Notes: generated by a model not told the origin, from the sequence alone. Positions 46,706-55,475 are shown, counted from the first letter of the stretch. The stretch is DNA of 64,000 nt from Pseudoalteromonas sp. MM1 (GCF_030296835.1 NZ_AP027922.1:2294001-2358000), one strand, 5' to 3'. Numbers and translations are program-made.

Positions 46706-48076
46706 CTAGCCAACTAACCAATGCGCCATTAAGGCAATAACCGGCAACGTAATAAGTGTACGTAAAATAAATATAACAAACAGCTCAACAATATTTACCG
46801 GTATTTTACTGCCCAGTAAAAGTGCGCCAACCTCAGACATGTAAATTAGCTGAGTTACGCTCATTGCGGCAATAATAAAGCGCGTTATATCGCTTTCAAT
46901 GGTGCCCGCAGCTAAAATTGACGGAATAAACATATCGGCAAATCCCACCATAATAGTTTGTGCTGCGGCCTGTGCCTCGGGTACTTGCAACCACTCTAAA
47001 AATGGCACAAACGGCATACCTAAATACTGAAATACCGGCGTGTACTCAGCAATAATAAGTGCAAATGTTCCTACGGCCATTACAACAGGCAGTACACCAA
47101 ACACCATATCAAGGGCATTATGCACGCCCTCTTTTAAAGTACCTTTAAAACCTAATGAATTATTGGCTTTAGCTAATGCAACATCCAGCGAATGACCCAC
47201 TAAGGTTTTGCCATTTGGAATAGCTTCGGCATCGCGATTTGGCTCGCTGCCATCAATGAGTAAATCTTTTTTAAAACGAAGTGGCGGTAAACGCGGCACA
47301 ATAATAGCGGCAACCACACCGGCTAAACACACGGTGGCATAAAATGGGGCAAATAAGTGCTCTAATTTTACTTGGCCTAAAACCACTAAGCTAAAGGTAA
47401 TTGAAACCGCCGAAAACGTAGTACCAATAATAGCCGCTTCACGTTGCGTGTAGTGTTTTTGGTCGTACTGCCTTGCAGTCATAAGTATGCCTACACTGCC
47501 ATCACCTAACCACGACGCAGTACAGTCAACCGCACTTCGCCCTGGTACGCCAAATACTGGGCGCATAATTTTTGTAAGCATGGTGCCTGCAAGCTCTAAT
47601 AACCCAAAATTAATTAATAATGGCAGTAATAAGCCGGCTAGTATAAATACCGAAAACAACACAGGTAATAAATCATTTAATACCAAAGCGCCTGTGTTTG
47701 CTGAGGTAATTGCCTCGCTCCCTAACCCTAAATGGGTCATTAGCACAAATGCCATACCAAATAAGCGCACTACCAGCCAAATTATGCTTACATCAAACAA
47801 ATGTTTTAACAAAGGCGACTGGTAAATAGCGACGGGGTTGAATACTTTAGTGATCACCGACATAACGCCAGTAATACAAATAATTAAGGTAATAATAGCT
47901 TGCGCGGAGCCCGCCATAAGCGCTTGCACGCCTTTAGCCATTAACGCAATAGGAATGGTCATCCCGTCGGCGGTAGGAATAGGTGTCATAAACAAAAAAA
48001 CACCAATTAACGACGGTACTAAAAAAGTAAACCAAGTGCGCCACGTATAGTGTGTGCGAGGAGGTAACTGAGACAT
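46706..48076 (-). CDS. YjiH family membrane protein (nucleoside-recognition/Gate domain)
   Basis: A 456-residue inner-membrane protein with about 10 helices. The start WRTWFTFLVPSLIGVFLF and the segments LLPLLINFGLLELAGTML, SAVDCTASWLGDGSVGILM and SEVGALLLGSKIPVNIVELF are characteristic of YjiH proteins carrying the nucleoside-recognition (Gate) domain. Members are thought to be transporters, but substrate is unproven. Monocistronic. Confidence 0.88.
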   Translation of the reverse strand: MSQLPPRTHYTWRTWFTFLVPSLIGVFLFMTPIPTADGMTIPIALMAKGVQALMAGSAQAIITLIICITGVMSVITKVFNPVAIYQSPLLKHLFDVSIIWLVVRLFGMAFVLMTHLGLGSEAITSANTGALVLNDLLPVLFSVFILAGLLLPLLINFGLLELAGTMLTKIMRPVFGVPGRSAVDCTASWLGDGSVGILMTARQYDQKHYTQREAAIIGTTFSAVSITFSLVVLGQVKLEHLFAPFYATVCLAGVVAAIIVPRLPPLRFKKDLLIDGSEPNRDAEAIPNGKTLVGHSLDVALAKANNSLGFKGTLKEGVHNALDMVFGVLPVVMAVGTFALIIAEYTPVFQYLGMPFVPFLEWLQVPEAQAAAQTIMVGFADMFIPSILAAGTIESDITRFIIAAMSVTQLIYMSEVGALLLGSKIPVNIVELFVIFILRTLITLPVIALMAHWLVG

Positions 48077-48095
48077 ATTTTTTAACCCATAAAAA

Positions 48096-48126
48096 CTACA
48101 AAAAGAGCAAAGCGCTCTTTTTGTAG
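48096..48126 (-). terminator. Intrinsic terminator of bamC
   Basis: A perfect 13-bp inverted repeat CTACAAAAAGAGC / GCTCTTTTTGTAG with a 5-nt loop, about 20 bases past the bamC stop. Not followed by a further T-run, so pairing of the A and U tracts is part of the stem. Confidence 0.75.
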
Positions 48127-48147
48127 TAAAAGTTTATTATTAATTAT

Positions 48148-49206
48148 TTAAATTTTAATGCCGCGCTGTATAAGTGCTGCTTCTAACGCTTGCTGTAAAC
48201 CGTTCATGGTACCAGGCTCAAGTGTTTCACCTTTGTCGTCCATCCAGGTCAAACTTGTACCGCCTTCTTTAGTTTTACTCACTAAAATTTGGTATTGCCC
48301 TTCTTCAATAGGAAGCTGCGCAACTTCGTCGCCCCAAATTGAATCCCATACACTGCTTTGTGGCTTGTTGTAGTCGGCAGTTATTAAGCCAGTGTCAGTT
48401 TTAATCTCAACAATAGTAAACGATAAACGCTCTAAAAAGCCCGAGAAACGATCAAATACTGCATCGTATGATTGCTCAGTAACAAGTGCAGCATTGCCTT
48501 TGTTATCAAAGCCCATTTCAAGCGAGATAATTCCTTGGCGCTTACGGTTTTCTAATTCTAACTGGCGGTAGCGGTAATCAAACTCAGCCACAACTTGGTT
48601 AAGCGCGCGCACTTCTAGTTGCTGCTTAAGCAAATCGGTTAAGGTGTCATCGCCTTTAAAATCGATAAGCTCAGCGCGCAACGACGCAGTACGCTGATGC
48701 GATTTTTCTTCAATTGTGAATCTAAAACGCTCTTGGTTTTCGCTTACCTCATCGCCCCATAACCAGCTTTCTTCCGCTTTAATTATGGCATACCAATCGG
48801 TTTCGATAATACCAAGTAGCTTATCTTCTTTTGTGGTCGTTGCATTACTTTCGGCAATAACCGCTTTAATTGAATCCCAAACAAATTCATCTAAATCAAC
48901 TATTCCGTCGTTTTTATCAAAGTAAACGCGAGCTTTTTTGTCGCCCTCTTCTACCCAGCTACCTTTAGCAACAGTTAAAACCTGTGCTGGTGGACGATAG
49001 TTTGTTGCCTCAGGATTGTTATCGTATTGGCCCACATCCATTTTATAAACCGGATCTTGCGCGGGTTGCGATAACGATGGCGGAGTTTTAACACCTTCGT
49101 GGGTACGATAATTACGTTCGTTGTGCGCTTCATTAATAAAAACATTACACCCTGATAAACTTACCAATACACTCACTGCAAGTGCTTTTGGGATCCAATA
49201 CTGCAC
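48148..49206 (-). CDS. bamC: Outer membrane assembly lipoprotein BamC (NlpB)
   Basis: A lipoprotein of the BAM complex that inserts beta-barrel proteins. The 352-residue precursor has a lipoprotein signal with lipobox LSGCN (Cys20), an unstructured stretch and two helix-grip domains; recognisable features are QYDNNPEATNYRPP, VGQYDN and the C-terminal GGTSLTWMDDKGE. In E. coli bamC is preceded by dapA; here the upstream neighbour is instead the divergent gcvR gene across 360 bp, so dapA is absent from this place. Confidence 0.9.
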   Translation of the reverse strand: MQYWIPKALAVSVLVSLSGCNVFINEAHNERNYRTHEGVKTPPSLSQPAQDPVYKMDVGQYDNNPEATNYRPPAQVLTVAKGSWVEEGDKKARVYFDKNDGIVDLDEFVWDSIKAVIAESNATTTKEDKLLGIIETDWYAIIKAEESWLWGDEVSENQERFRFTIEEKSHQRTASLRAELIDFKGDDTLTDLLKQQLEVRALNQVVAEFDYRYRQLELENRKRQGIISLEMGFDNKGNAALVTEQSYDAVFDRFSGFLERLSFTIVEIKTDTGLITADYNKPQSSVWDSIWGDEVAQLPIEEGQYQILVSKTKEGGTSLTWMDDKGETLEPGTMNGLQQALEAALIQRGIKI

Positions 49207-49566
49207 AGATATTTCTCCTTAGCATACCCTTTAATTGTTTTACACGTATATGAGTGGGTAATACCGAATTTGGTTCAGTGTAAAATCAACATTAACTTTA
49301 CATTTATTATTTGGCTGTCTAATTGCAATAAAGTTCACACCTTGGTGTTATAAAATCTATAACAACAAAAAGACAAATTTTAGCTATGGTACTTTCCTGT
49401 GCCTGTAAAAACAAGGAACACAATGCTATAAAGCGCCTTTAATTAAGCACCTATGTAGTTTAGAGCACTTTTTGTGTTAAACTTCGCCGCCATGCAACGT
49501 ATTGTATGGGCAAAGGGCTATACCAACTCGGTTGTTATATTTCAAAAAACGTAGGTATTAAACTTC
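49207..49566. other. Divergent intergenic region between bamC and gcvR
   Basis: 360 bases without a gene, holding both promoters. No remnant of dapA was recognised. A partial repeat-end motif (ATACCAACTCGG) lies at 49523-49534. Confidence 0.5.
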
Positions 49567-50103
49567 ATGACTGCATTTTCAAATCATCAAATTGTTTTAA
49601 CCGCTATTGGCGAAGATAGACCGGGAATTGTAAGTGAACTTACTCAGCTTGTAAGTGATTGTCATTGCAACATAGTAGATAGCCGAATAGCCATTTTAGG
49701 TAGCGAATTTACTTTTACCATGCTACTGAGCGGCGATATGTCGGCCATTAGCCGCATAGAGCACACTTTGCCTACTAAAGGCATGGAGCTGGGCCTACTC
49801 ACCATGATGAAGCGCAGTACCACTCGCCACACCGAAAGTGAGTTTTGCGCAGGCTACACCCTTGAATACACTGGGATAGACACCCCAGGTACACTAAGCA
49901 AAGTAACGCGTTTTTTTGCCGATCACCACATTAGTATCTGCTCATTAAAGTCAGACACCTACGATGAAGAAAGCGACACTAAAATGCGCTGCGAAATTGA
50001 GTTTAATATTCCAGTAGAGGTTGATATAGACCAATTTAAAGTGACCTTTGAAAACCTTTCGCACAGTCTTAACGTAGATTATATTTTTAAACGTATTCGC
50101 TAA
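49567..50103 (+). CDS. gcvR: Glycine cleavage system regulator GcvR (two ACT domains)
   Basis: GcvR binds GcvA and blocks activation of gcvTHP when glycine is low. The 178-residue protein has two ACT domains: residues 8-80 (VLTAIGEDRPGIVSELTQLV) and about 95-175 (LEYTGIDTPGTLSKVTRFF). Followed 10 nt later by bcp, the usual gammaproteobacterial order. The reading frame starts at ATG after a GTAGG-like site. Confidence 0.93.
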   Translation: MTAFSNHQIVLTAIGEDRPGIVSELTQLVSDCHCNIVDSRIAILGSEFTFTMLLSGDMSAISRIEHTLPTKGMELGLLTMMKRSTTRHTESEFCAGYTLEYTGIDTPGTLSKVTRFFADHHISICSLKSDTYDEESDTKMRCEIEFNIPVEVDIDQFKVTFENLSHSLNVDYIFKRIR

Positions 50104-50113
50104 GGAGCACAGC

Positions 50114-50593
50114 ATGAACAAAATTAGTCCATTACAAGCCGGTGATACAGCACCAGAATTTAGCTTACAAAACCAAAACTACGAAACAGTCACATTAAGC
50201 GAGCTGTTAAAAGAGCAACAAGTACTGGTGTACTTTTACCCAAAAGCCTCTACACCAGGGTGTACGGTTCAAGCCGAGAACTTACGTGACCAACAAAGTG
50301 AACTTGCTAAATTTAATACCCGTGTTGTCGGTATTAGCCCAGATCCAATCAAGCGCCTTAAAAACTTCGAAACTAAAAAAGAACTTAATTTTGATTTATT
50401 AGCTGATGAAGATCACGCCATTGCAGAAGCATTTGGTGTATGGGGCTACAAAAAGTTTATGGGTAAAGAGTACGATGGTATTCACCGTCTAACATTTTTA
50501 GTAGGCCAAGACGGTAAAATTAAACACTTATTTGATAAATTTAAAACCAAAGATCATCATCAAGTGGTTTTAGATTACTTAGCGGCGGAATAA
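50114..50593 (+). CDS. bcp: Thiol peroxidase Bcp (peroxiredoxin), single-cysteine form
   Basis: Reduces hydrogen and organic peroxides. The 159-residue protein has the thioredoxin-fold start TAPEFSLQNQNYETVTLSEL and peroxidatic Cys50 in KASTPGCTVQAENLRD. The resolving Cys found five residues later in E. coli Bcp is a Glu here, and there is no other cysteine in the chain, so it must use an external thiol. A good AAGGAG site precedes the ATG. Cotranscribed with gcvR; a 7-bp tandem repeat begins 4 nt after its stop. Confidence 0.94.
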   Translation: MNKISPLQAGDTAPEFSLQNQNYETVTLSELLKEQQVLVYFYPKASTPGCTVQAENLRDQQSELAKFNTRVVGISPDPIKRLKNFETKKELNFDLLADEDHAIAEAFGVWGYKKFMGKEYDGIHRLTFLVGQDGKIKHLFDKFKTKDHHQVVLDYLAAE

Positions 50594-50596
50594 GTA

Positions 50597-50645
50597 AGCT
50601 ATCAGCTATCAGCTATCAGCTATCAGCTATCAGCTATCAGCTATC
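50597..50645. repeat. Seven tandem copies of AGCTATC
   Basis: Exactly 49 bp of perfect 7-bp units, between the bcp stop codon and its terminator. Perfect identity suggests recent slippage expansion. Confidence 0.97.
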
Positions 50646-50654
50646 AAAAAATAG

Positions 50655-50686
50655 AAAAAAGCGTTGCTCTGGGGCAACGCTTTTTT
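50655..50686 (+). terminator. Intrinsic terminator of gcvR-bcp
   Basis: Stem GCGTTGC / GCAACGC with a 6-nt loop, extended by A-run and T-run; directly follows the AGCTATC array. Confidence 0.9.
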
Positions 50687-50727
50687 ATTGACGTTTGTTT
50701 GAGTACAGCTGCACGTTACATAGTTAA

Positions 50728-51384
50728 TCAACCATATGCGCCACTTGAATATATAAGCTCGTAACTGTGGCTATAAATTTCTAAAATATTGCCAAACGGG
50801 TCTTCCATGTAAATCATGCGGTATGGTTTTTCTCCTGGGTAATAATAACGCGGCGCTTTCATACGCTTTTTACCGCCCGCAGCCACTATTTTATCAGCGA
50901 GGCCTTCTACATCAGGGTCTTGTACGCATAAATGAAATATCCCCGTTTTCCAATACTCAAAATTATTTTTAGGGTTTTGCTGATTTTTAAATTCAAATAA
51001 CTCAACGCCCACCCTATCACCTGTTGATAAATGAGCTATTTTAAAGCTGCCCCACCCAGCACCAAATACATCTGTGCACATTTCACCAATGGGTGATTTA
51101 TCTTCTGTTATTTTTGTAGGCTTCATAATTAAATACCAACCTAGCAGCTCAGTGTAAAACTTAACGGCTTGTTCTAAGTTTGGCACTGACACACCAATAT
51201 GCGAAAACGTGCGCGGGTAAGGCATTGGCGAATCGGCTAAGCCATTTTCTTGCCCGCCTTTACCAGCCACTTGCAGGTTGGCATTAGCATTTAAACTTGT
51301 AAACAGCATAGGCAGCGCTGCAGCACCTAACCCTGCTGCCGATAACTTCATGAAGTCTCTACGGTTTAACTCTTTTTTATTCAT
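50728..51384 (-). CDS. Tat-exported VOC-family (lactoylglutathione lyase-like) protein
   Basis: A 218-residue protein with a twin-arginine signal (LNRRDFMKLSAAGLGAAALP) for folded export, then a VOC domain: FSHIGVSVPNLEQAVKFYTE at about residue 60 and a C-terminal MIYMEDPFGNILEIYSHS. His and Glu in these strands would be metal ligands. A Tat-exported VOC protein suggests a cofactor-bound enzyme in the periplasm; the substrate is unknown. Monocistronic. Confidence 0.87.
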   Translation of the reverse strand: MNKKELNRRDFMKLSAAGLGAAALPMLFTSLNANANLQVAGKGGQENGLADSPMPYPRTFSHIGVSVPNLEQAVKFYTELLGWYLIMKPTKITEDKSPIGEMCTDVFGAGWGSFKIAHLSTGDRVGVELFEFKNQQNPKNNFEYWKTGIFHLCVQDPDVEGLADKIVAAGGKKRMKAPRYYYPGEKPYRMIYMEDPFGNILEIYSHSYELIYSSGAYG

Positions 51385-51524
51385 GGCATGTTCCTTAACG
51401 GCAAGGGCGTTAAAAGTAATTAAAGGGGATTAATTAGCCATAATAAATGAATATAGTGAGGACAAAAAATTATCAAATATGATGTTTATGATTACGTTTT
51501 GTGATGATGGTTGGAACATATTTA

Positions 51525-52058
51525 TTATTTTACTGCGGCTCTATAAATATTCAGGTTCTGCCATACATCATCCGCAACTAAAAAATTAGGTATAACATTT
51601 ACAAGCAGAGCGCCTGATTTCAACGCAACCTTTATACTTGCCGCATTTTTCTCTAGGCACCTAAATTCGATAAATTTAGCATGAGTGCTCGTGAGTAGCT
51701 GCGGAGCTTTTGAAATGATTTGACTAATAATCCCGTTACCATGAGCGTTTTGAGCTAACCAATAGCCTAATTCAGCAACTGCCGAATCGGGACATATTGA
51801 TTTAATAGCAAATACACCACAAAACTTACCTTTAAAGTTTATTTTGAACCATCGTGAACCACTTTTTCCGCTATTTACTCGTTCAAAAATATATTTATGG
51901 GCCGACGCTATGTCTGATACACCTTTAACCCAGTAAAGATATTTTGCTAAATTAATACGGTTTTCATTAACTAATCTTAAAACATCGGGAGCATCACTTT
52001 CTAATAAAGGAGAGAGCTTTATGTCTTTTGACATTTTTATATGTAAGTACTTTTCCAT
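51525..52058 (-). CDS. GNAT-family N-acetyltransferase (RimL-like)
   Basis: A 177-residue acetyltransferase resembling the RimL/SpeG-type subgroup: start LSPLLESDAPDVLRLVNENR, the central ELGYWLAQNAHGNGIISQII (acetyl-CoA loop; the usual Q/RxxGxG/A reads HGNGI), and FRCLEKNAASIKVALKSGA. Likely target is a protein N-terminus or small amine. ATG 52058 gives an eight-residue extension; ATG 52034 is the alternative. A lone gene in an accessory stretch. Confidence 0.85.
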   Translation of the reverse strand: MEKYLHIKMSKDIKLSPLLESDAPDVLRLVNENRINLAKYLYWVKGVSDIASAHKYIFERVNSGKSGSRWFKINFKGKFCGVFAIKSICPDSAVAELGYWLAQNAHGNGIISQIISKAPQLLTSTHAKFIEFRCLEKNAASIKVALKSGALLVNVIPNFLVADDVWQNLNIYRAAVK

Positions 52059-52140
52059 TTAACTTTTGATCTCCGTATATCCTTAATTACACTTTAAAAT
52101 ACCCAAAATAAACTTTAAGTGGCTAAATACCAATCTATTT

Positions 52141-52172
52141 GATAAAAAGATAAAAAGATAAAAAGATAAAAA
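52141..52172. repeat. Four tandem copies of GATAAAAA just upstream of a ribosome binding site
   Basis: 32 bp of perfect 8-bp units, followed at once by AGGAG of the 85-residue gene at 52187. Copy-number change would shift promoter-to-RBS spacing by 8 bp per unit. Confidence 0.95.
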
Positions 52173-52186
52173 AGGAGAATTTAATT

Positions 52187-52444
52187 TTGAGTAAGGCAAT
52201 CAAGTTTAGAGTGTATTTAGTCGCATTGATTATATGTATTATTGGCTTTATGTTTTCACCAGTGAGTAGCCAGTTTTATACAAACCCGTTTTATATTGGC
52301 AGTTTTATTTTTGCAATCACGCTAATTGTGAATGTTATTAATTACTTTTGCCCAAAGTGTAAGAAAAACCAAGTAATGCAATCAGCTACTAGCTATCGCC
52401 TGCCAAAAAATGAATGCTATCACTGTGGGGAAGAAATTAACTAG
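52187..52444 (+). CDS. Small membrane protein with C-terminal zinc ribbon
   Basis: 85 residues from a TTG start with an AAGGAG site 10 nt upstream. Two transmembrane helices (residues 7-25 and 35-53) are followed by a cytoplasmic tail with paired CxxC motifs, CPKCKKNQ and CYHCGEEIN, which should bind one zinc. I do not recognise a named family. The tandem GATAAAAA array in its leader hints at variable expression. Confidence 0.7.
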   Translation: MSKAIKFRVYLVALIICIIGFMFSPVSSQFYTNPFYIGSFIFAITLIVNVINYFCPKCKKNQVMQSATSYRLPKNECYHCGEEIN

Positions 52445-52450
52445 CCTTTT

Positions 52451-52564
52451 CGGATGGCGCTTCGCTTATCCGACCTACGTGTTTAATAAGCTAATGTGTT
52501 GCTTAATATAAAGAGTGAGTAAAGGTATATAGTGTTGGGTTTCGTTACACTCAACCCAACCTAC
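52451..52564. repeat. Double-hairpin dispersed repeat, copy B1
   Basis: About 114 bp with two stem-loops, CGGAT...ATCCG (52451-52472) and GTTGGGT...ACCCAAC (near 52534-52560), joined by a spacer. Matches 53273-53386 closely, in the same direction. Confidence 0.88.
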
Positions 52565-52643
52565 TAATACTGAGTCAATAATCAGAACCGTAAAGATCAA
52601 AACAAAAAGAGCTGAATGATTTTATGAATGAGTTAGTTAATTC

Positions 52644-53198
52644 GTGGTAAAAACTTTAAAACAACGATTTAGTAATATCGACGCTACTTTTTTATTTGCT
52701 GTTGTGTTTACAATTCTATTAAGTGTTGGTGTTACTTGGCTAATGATTTCTTACCTTTTTAGGGAAATAATCCAAGGAATTTTATACCCATATAGTAACT
52801 ATCCAGTAATAATATCGTCTACCGCTGATATTTTAATGATTCCCGGCAGTATAGTTTTATGGCTGGGGTCATTTATCGGTGTTTTAGATATTTTATCGAA
52901 GTTATTTAAAAAGCCTATTTATGAAAAAGTAAAAATGAAATTAGGACAAGCTATTGGTGTAATGCTAGTAGTCTCATTAGTAACGCTTATTGCGAATTAT
53001 GTAACTTGGCAAGTTGCAGCTCGCGCTAATGGTTATACCCAGTGCACAAGTGGCAGTAAACTTTTAGTTGGGAGCAAAACATCTTCAGCGTGGAGTAAAG
53101 AAAAGTATTTATGCTACGACTACAATGTAGACAGACTTTTACCTACAGGCACTCATGAGCAAGTGCTTGAGGTAGCTGAATATCTAAAGAAAGATTAA
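52644..53198 (+). CDS. Orphan membrane protein flanked by direct repeats
   Basis: 184 residues, GTG start, no strong ribosome binding site. Three hydrophobic segments are seen (about 16-40, 55-85 with a break, and 103-125), followed by an extracytoplasmic tail holding two cysteines (YTQCTSGS and KYLCYDYNVD), which might form a disulfide. No named family recognised. It is bracketed by copies of repeat B on both sides, so it may have been inserted or duplicated with them. Confidence 0.65.
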   Translation: MVKTLKQRFSNIDATFLFAVVFTILLSVGVTWLMISYLFREIIQGILYPYSNYPVIISSTADILMIPGSIVLWLGSFIGVLDILSKLFKKPIYEKVKMKLGQAIGVMLVVSLVTLIANYVTWQVAARANGYTQCTSGSKLLVGSKTSSAWSKEKYLCYDYNVDRLLPTGTHEQVLEVAEYLKKD

Positions 53199-53272
53199 AT
53201 TAAAAGCGTTGCTACCCTTGCTGAGCTTTTAGCAGAAACCAATTTATTTTTACGGTATTCAATTTTTTGTGT

Positions 53273-53386
53273 CGGATGGCGCTTCGCTTATCCGACCTAC
53301 GTGTTTAAATAAGCTGGTGTGGTGGTTTATATAAAGAGGGAGTAATGGAGTTATGGTGTTGGGTTTCGTTTCACTCAACCCAACCT
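53273..53386. repeat. Double-hairpin dispersed repeat, copy B2
   Basis: Second copy of the element at 52451: the first 30 bases (CGGATGGCGCTTCGCTTATC onward) are identical, the spacer is diverged, and the GTTGGGTTTCGTT hairpin is kept. Confidence 0.88.
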
Positions 53387-53459
53387 TGTATCTACGTAAT
53401 ATAACTTAACGCCGAGCAGCTTATCGCTTACAGCTAAGCACTTACAGCAGCTCTTTCGC

Positions 53460-54137
53460 TTAGCTAATCCCTAAATACTTATGTACTTGCACCGATAGGC
53501 GCCAGTTTTTGGCAATACAGGTGTCGATGGCTAATTTGGTGGCTGACACTTTTTGGCTGATTGGCTGTAAATAAACAAGCTTAGGGTTAACACCTGTTTT
53601 TGCAAATAGCTCTTCAAGCTCTTCTACGTGCTTTTGCATGGCTATTGGGTGCTTTATTTCGTTTGCGCGCTTCATGGCGCTGGTAAGTACTTCGTAACCA
53701 CCGCGCATGTTTATTTTAGGCGATACAGTAACCCATGTTTGCTCAGGGGCGAGTATTTCAAACGTGCCGCTGGTTTCTATTTGTGTTGTAAAGCCGTTAT
53801 CGTGCAGCAAGTTACACACTGGGTTTAAGTCGAACATGCATGGCTCGCCACCGGTAATAACCACGTGTTTTGCGTTGTAGCCACGCGATTTAAATAACTC
53901 GAGTACTTGCTCGGCGCTGGCATCGGCCCAGTGATCTGAGTCGGCTTTTTTTTCTACCGTTTCATCAAGGGATACTTTGTACACGTTATCTACTTCCCAA
54001 GTTTGTTTAGTATCACACCATGCACAGCCCACTGGGCAGCCTTGCAAACGCAAAAATATTGAGGGGGTGCCGGTAAAACTTGCTTCACCTTGGATGGTTT
54101 CAAACACTTCATTAATTTTGTACAAAAGAGATCTCAC
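53460..54137 (-). CDS. queE: 7-carboxy-7-deazaguanine synthase
   Basis: A radical-SAM enzyme that contracts 6-carboxytetrahydropterin to CDG in queuosine synthesis. The 225-residue protein has the QueE-type cluster motif with Cys34, Cys38 and Cys41 (GCPVGCAWCDTK), preceded by the start INEVFETIQGEASFTG, and the glycine motif VVITGGEPCMFD. It diverges from queC over 133 bp, so the two steps share a control region. No preQ1 riboswitch was evident in the gap. Confidence 0.95.
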   Translation of the reverse strand: MRSLLYKINEVFETIQGEASFTGTPSIFLRLQGCPVGCAWCDTKQTWEVDNVYKVSLDETVEKKADSDHWADASAEQVLELFKSRGYNAKHVVITGGEPCMFDLNPVCNLLHDNGFTTQIETSGTFEILAPEQTWVTVSPKINMRGGYEVLTSAMKRANEIKHPIAMQKHVEELEELFAKTGVNPKLVYLQPISQKVSATKLAIDTCIAKNWRLSVQVHKYLGIS

Positions 54138-54270
54138 TTACTGCCTAGCTGCAACATTGCTACTATAAAAGACGAAAAAGCGCTGCCCAAAAATTGTTAT
54201 TTAAGCTGCGGCCGTGTAGTATATCGCGCCCTGATATAAACCTCTATTAAAACTAAAGAGCAATCCAGAT

Positions 54271-54927
54271 ATGACGCAAAAAGTAGTTGTTATTTATTCC
54301 GGCGGTATGGATTCGTTTACCGTATTAAATAAAGCCTTACAACAAGGCCATGATGTTTATGCCCTTTCATTTGACTATGGTCAGCGTCATGTTAAAGAGC
54401 TTGAAGTGGCTGCAAACGTGTGTAAAAAGCTTAATGTTCCACATAAAATTGTAGATATATCAGCAATTAATCAGCTTATTGGTGGCTCATCACTGACTGA
54501 TGATATTGATGTACCCGAAGGCCATTACGAAGAAGAAAGCATGAAAAGCACCATTGTGCCTAATCGTAATATGATTTTGCTTTCGCTGGCGGTTGGTTAC
54601 GCAGTGTCTTTAAAAGCTAGCAAAGTATATTATGGCGCGCATTCGGGCGATCATGCTATTTACCCTGATTGCCGCCCTGAGTTTGTGCAAAAAATGGATG
54701 ATGTATGTCGTATTGCAAATTACGACGCTGTAGAAATTTTTAGCCCGTACCTAAATAACACCAAAATTGATATTTTAACCGACGGCATAAAAATGGGCTT
54801 AGACTACAGCCAAACATGGACTTGTTATAACGGACGCGAAAAAGCCTGTGGTAAATGTGGCGCCTGCCAAGAACGTTTAGAGGCATTTAAGCTTAATAAC
54901 GTCACTGATCCAATCGAGTACGAATAA
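54271..54927 (+). CDS. queC: 7-cyano-7-deazaguanine synthase
   Basis: Converts CDG to preQ0 with ATP and ammonia. The 218-residue protein has the PP-loop [11 protein letters not shown] at residues 9-19, an [11 protein letters not shown] block, [11 protein letters not shown] and the zinc-binding cysteines near the C-terminus ([20 protein letters not shown]). Divergent from queE. Confidence 0.96.
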   Translation: MTQKVVVIYSGGMDSFTVLNKALQQGHDVYALSFDYGQRHVKELEVAANVCKKLNVPHKIVDISAINQLIGGSSLTDDIDVPEGHYEEESMKSTIVPNRNMILLSLAVGYAVSLKASKVYYGAHSGDHAIYPDCRPEFVQKMDDVCRIANYDAVEIFSPYLNNTKIDILTDGIKMGLDYSQTWTCYNGREKACGKCGACQERLEAFKLNNVTDPIEYE

Positions 54928-54981
54928 CACTAGTTATGGGGTTTTCAGTGAAAGCACGGTTAACTTATTAGCGCTGAACGC

Positions 54982-55014
54982 AAAAAGGCTATCATTTCGA
55001 TAGCCTTTTTTGTT
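54982..55014. terminator. Bidirectional terminator between queC and the methyltransferase-like gene
   Basis: A 12-bp stem AAAAAGGCTATC / GATAGCCTTTTT with a 5-nt loop between convergent genes. Confidence 0.88.
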
Positions 55015-55025
55015 TTTACTGAAAG

Positions 55026-55475
55026 TTAAAGCCAGCGTTTAACTTTGTTTTTATACTCGGTGAATTCTTGGCCAAATAATTTAGTTAGTGCTCGCTCTTC
55101 TGGGATTATTTGAAAAAGCGTTAAATACGCAATAAAACCAATAATGCATAACAGTGCCCACAGCGAACTAAGCCATATACCCCACCCCGCTAAAATAAAT
55201 GCAAACCCAACATACATAGGATTGCGCGAAATTTTATAAATGCCGCCAGTCACAAGTTTAGATGCCTGCTCGGGCTTATTAGGGTTTACTGTGGTGCGGG
55301 CAAGCTTAAAGCTAACGACTCCGGCAATACAAAACACACAGCCAATGATTACTAGGCTTGCCGCTAAATAGGTAATAAACGCTGTAAAATCAATAACACT
55401 ATAATGCGCGATTAAAGCCATAATGCCTGCAAAAACCAAGACTACAATAACCGGTGGAATTTTATTATTTAACAT
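55026..55475 (-). CDS. Isoprenylcysteine carboxyl methyltransferase-like membrane protein
   Basis: A 149-residue membrane protein with four or five helices and the ICMT/PEMT-type motif GGIYKISRNPMYVGFAFIL (RNPMY) and a C-terminal EERALTKLFGQEFTEYKNKV that in this family binds SAM. Bacterial members probably methylate lipids or other hydrophobic compounds, not prenylated proteins. Substrate unknown. Monocistronic. Confidence 0.88.
   Translation of the reverse strand: MLNNKIPPVIVVLVFAGIMALIAHYSVIDFTAFITYLAASLVIIGCVFCIAGVVSFKLARTTVNPNKPEQASKLVTGGIYKISRNPMYVGFAFILAGWGIWLSSLWALLCIIGFIAYLTLFQIIPEERALTKLFGQEFTEYKNKVKRWL

Noticed and set aside
54138..54270. preQ1 riboswitch between queE and queC
   Set aside because: The short divergent gap lacks a recognisable aptamer hairpin with A-rich tail.
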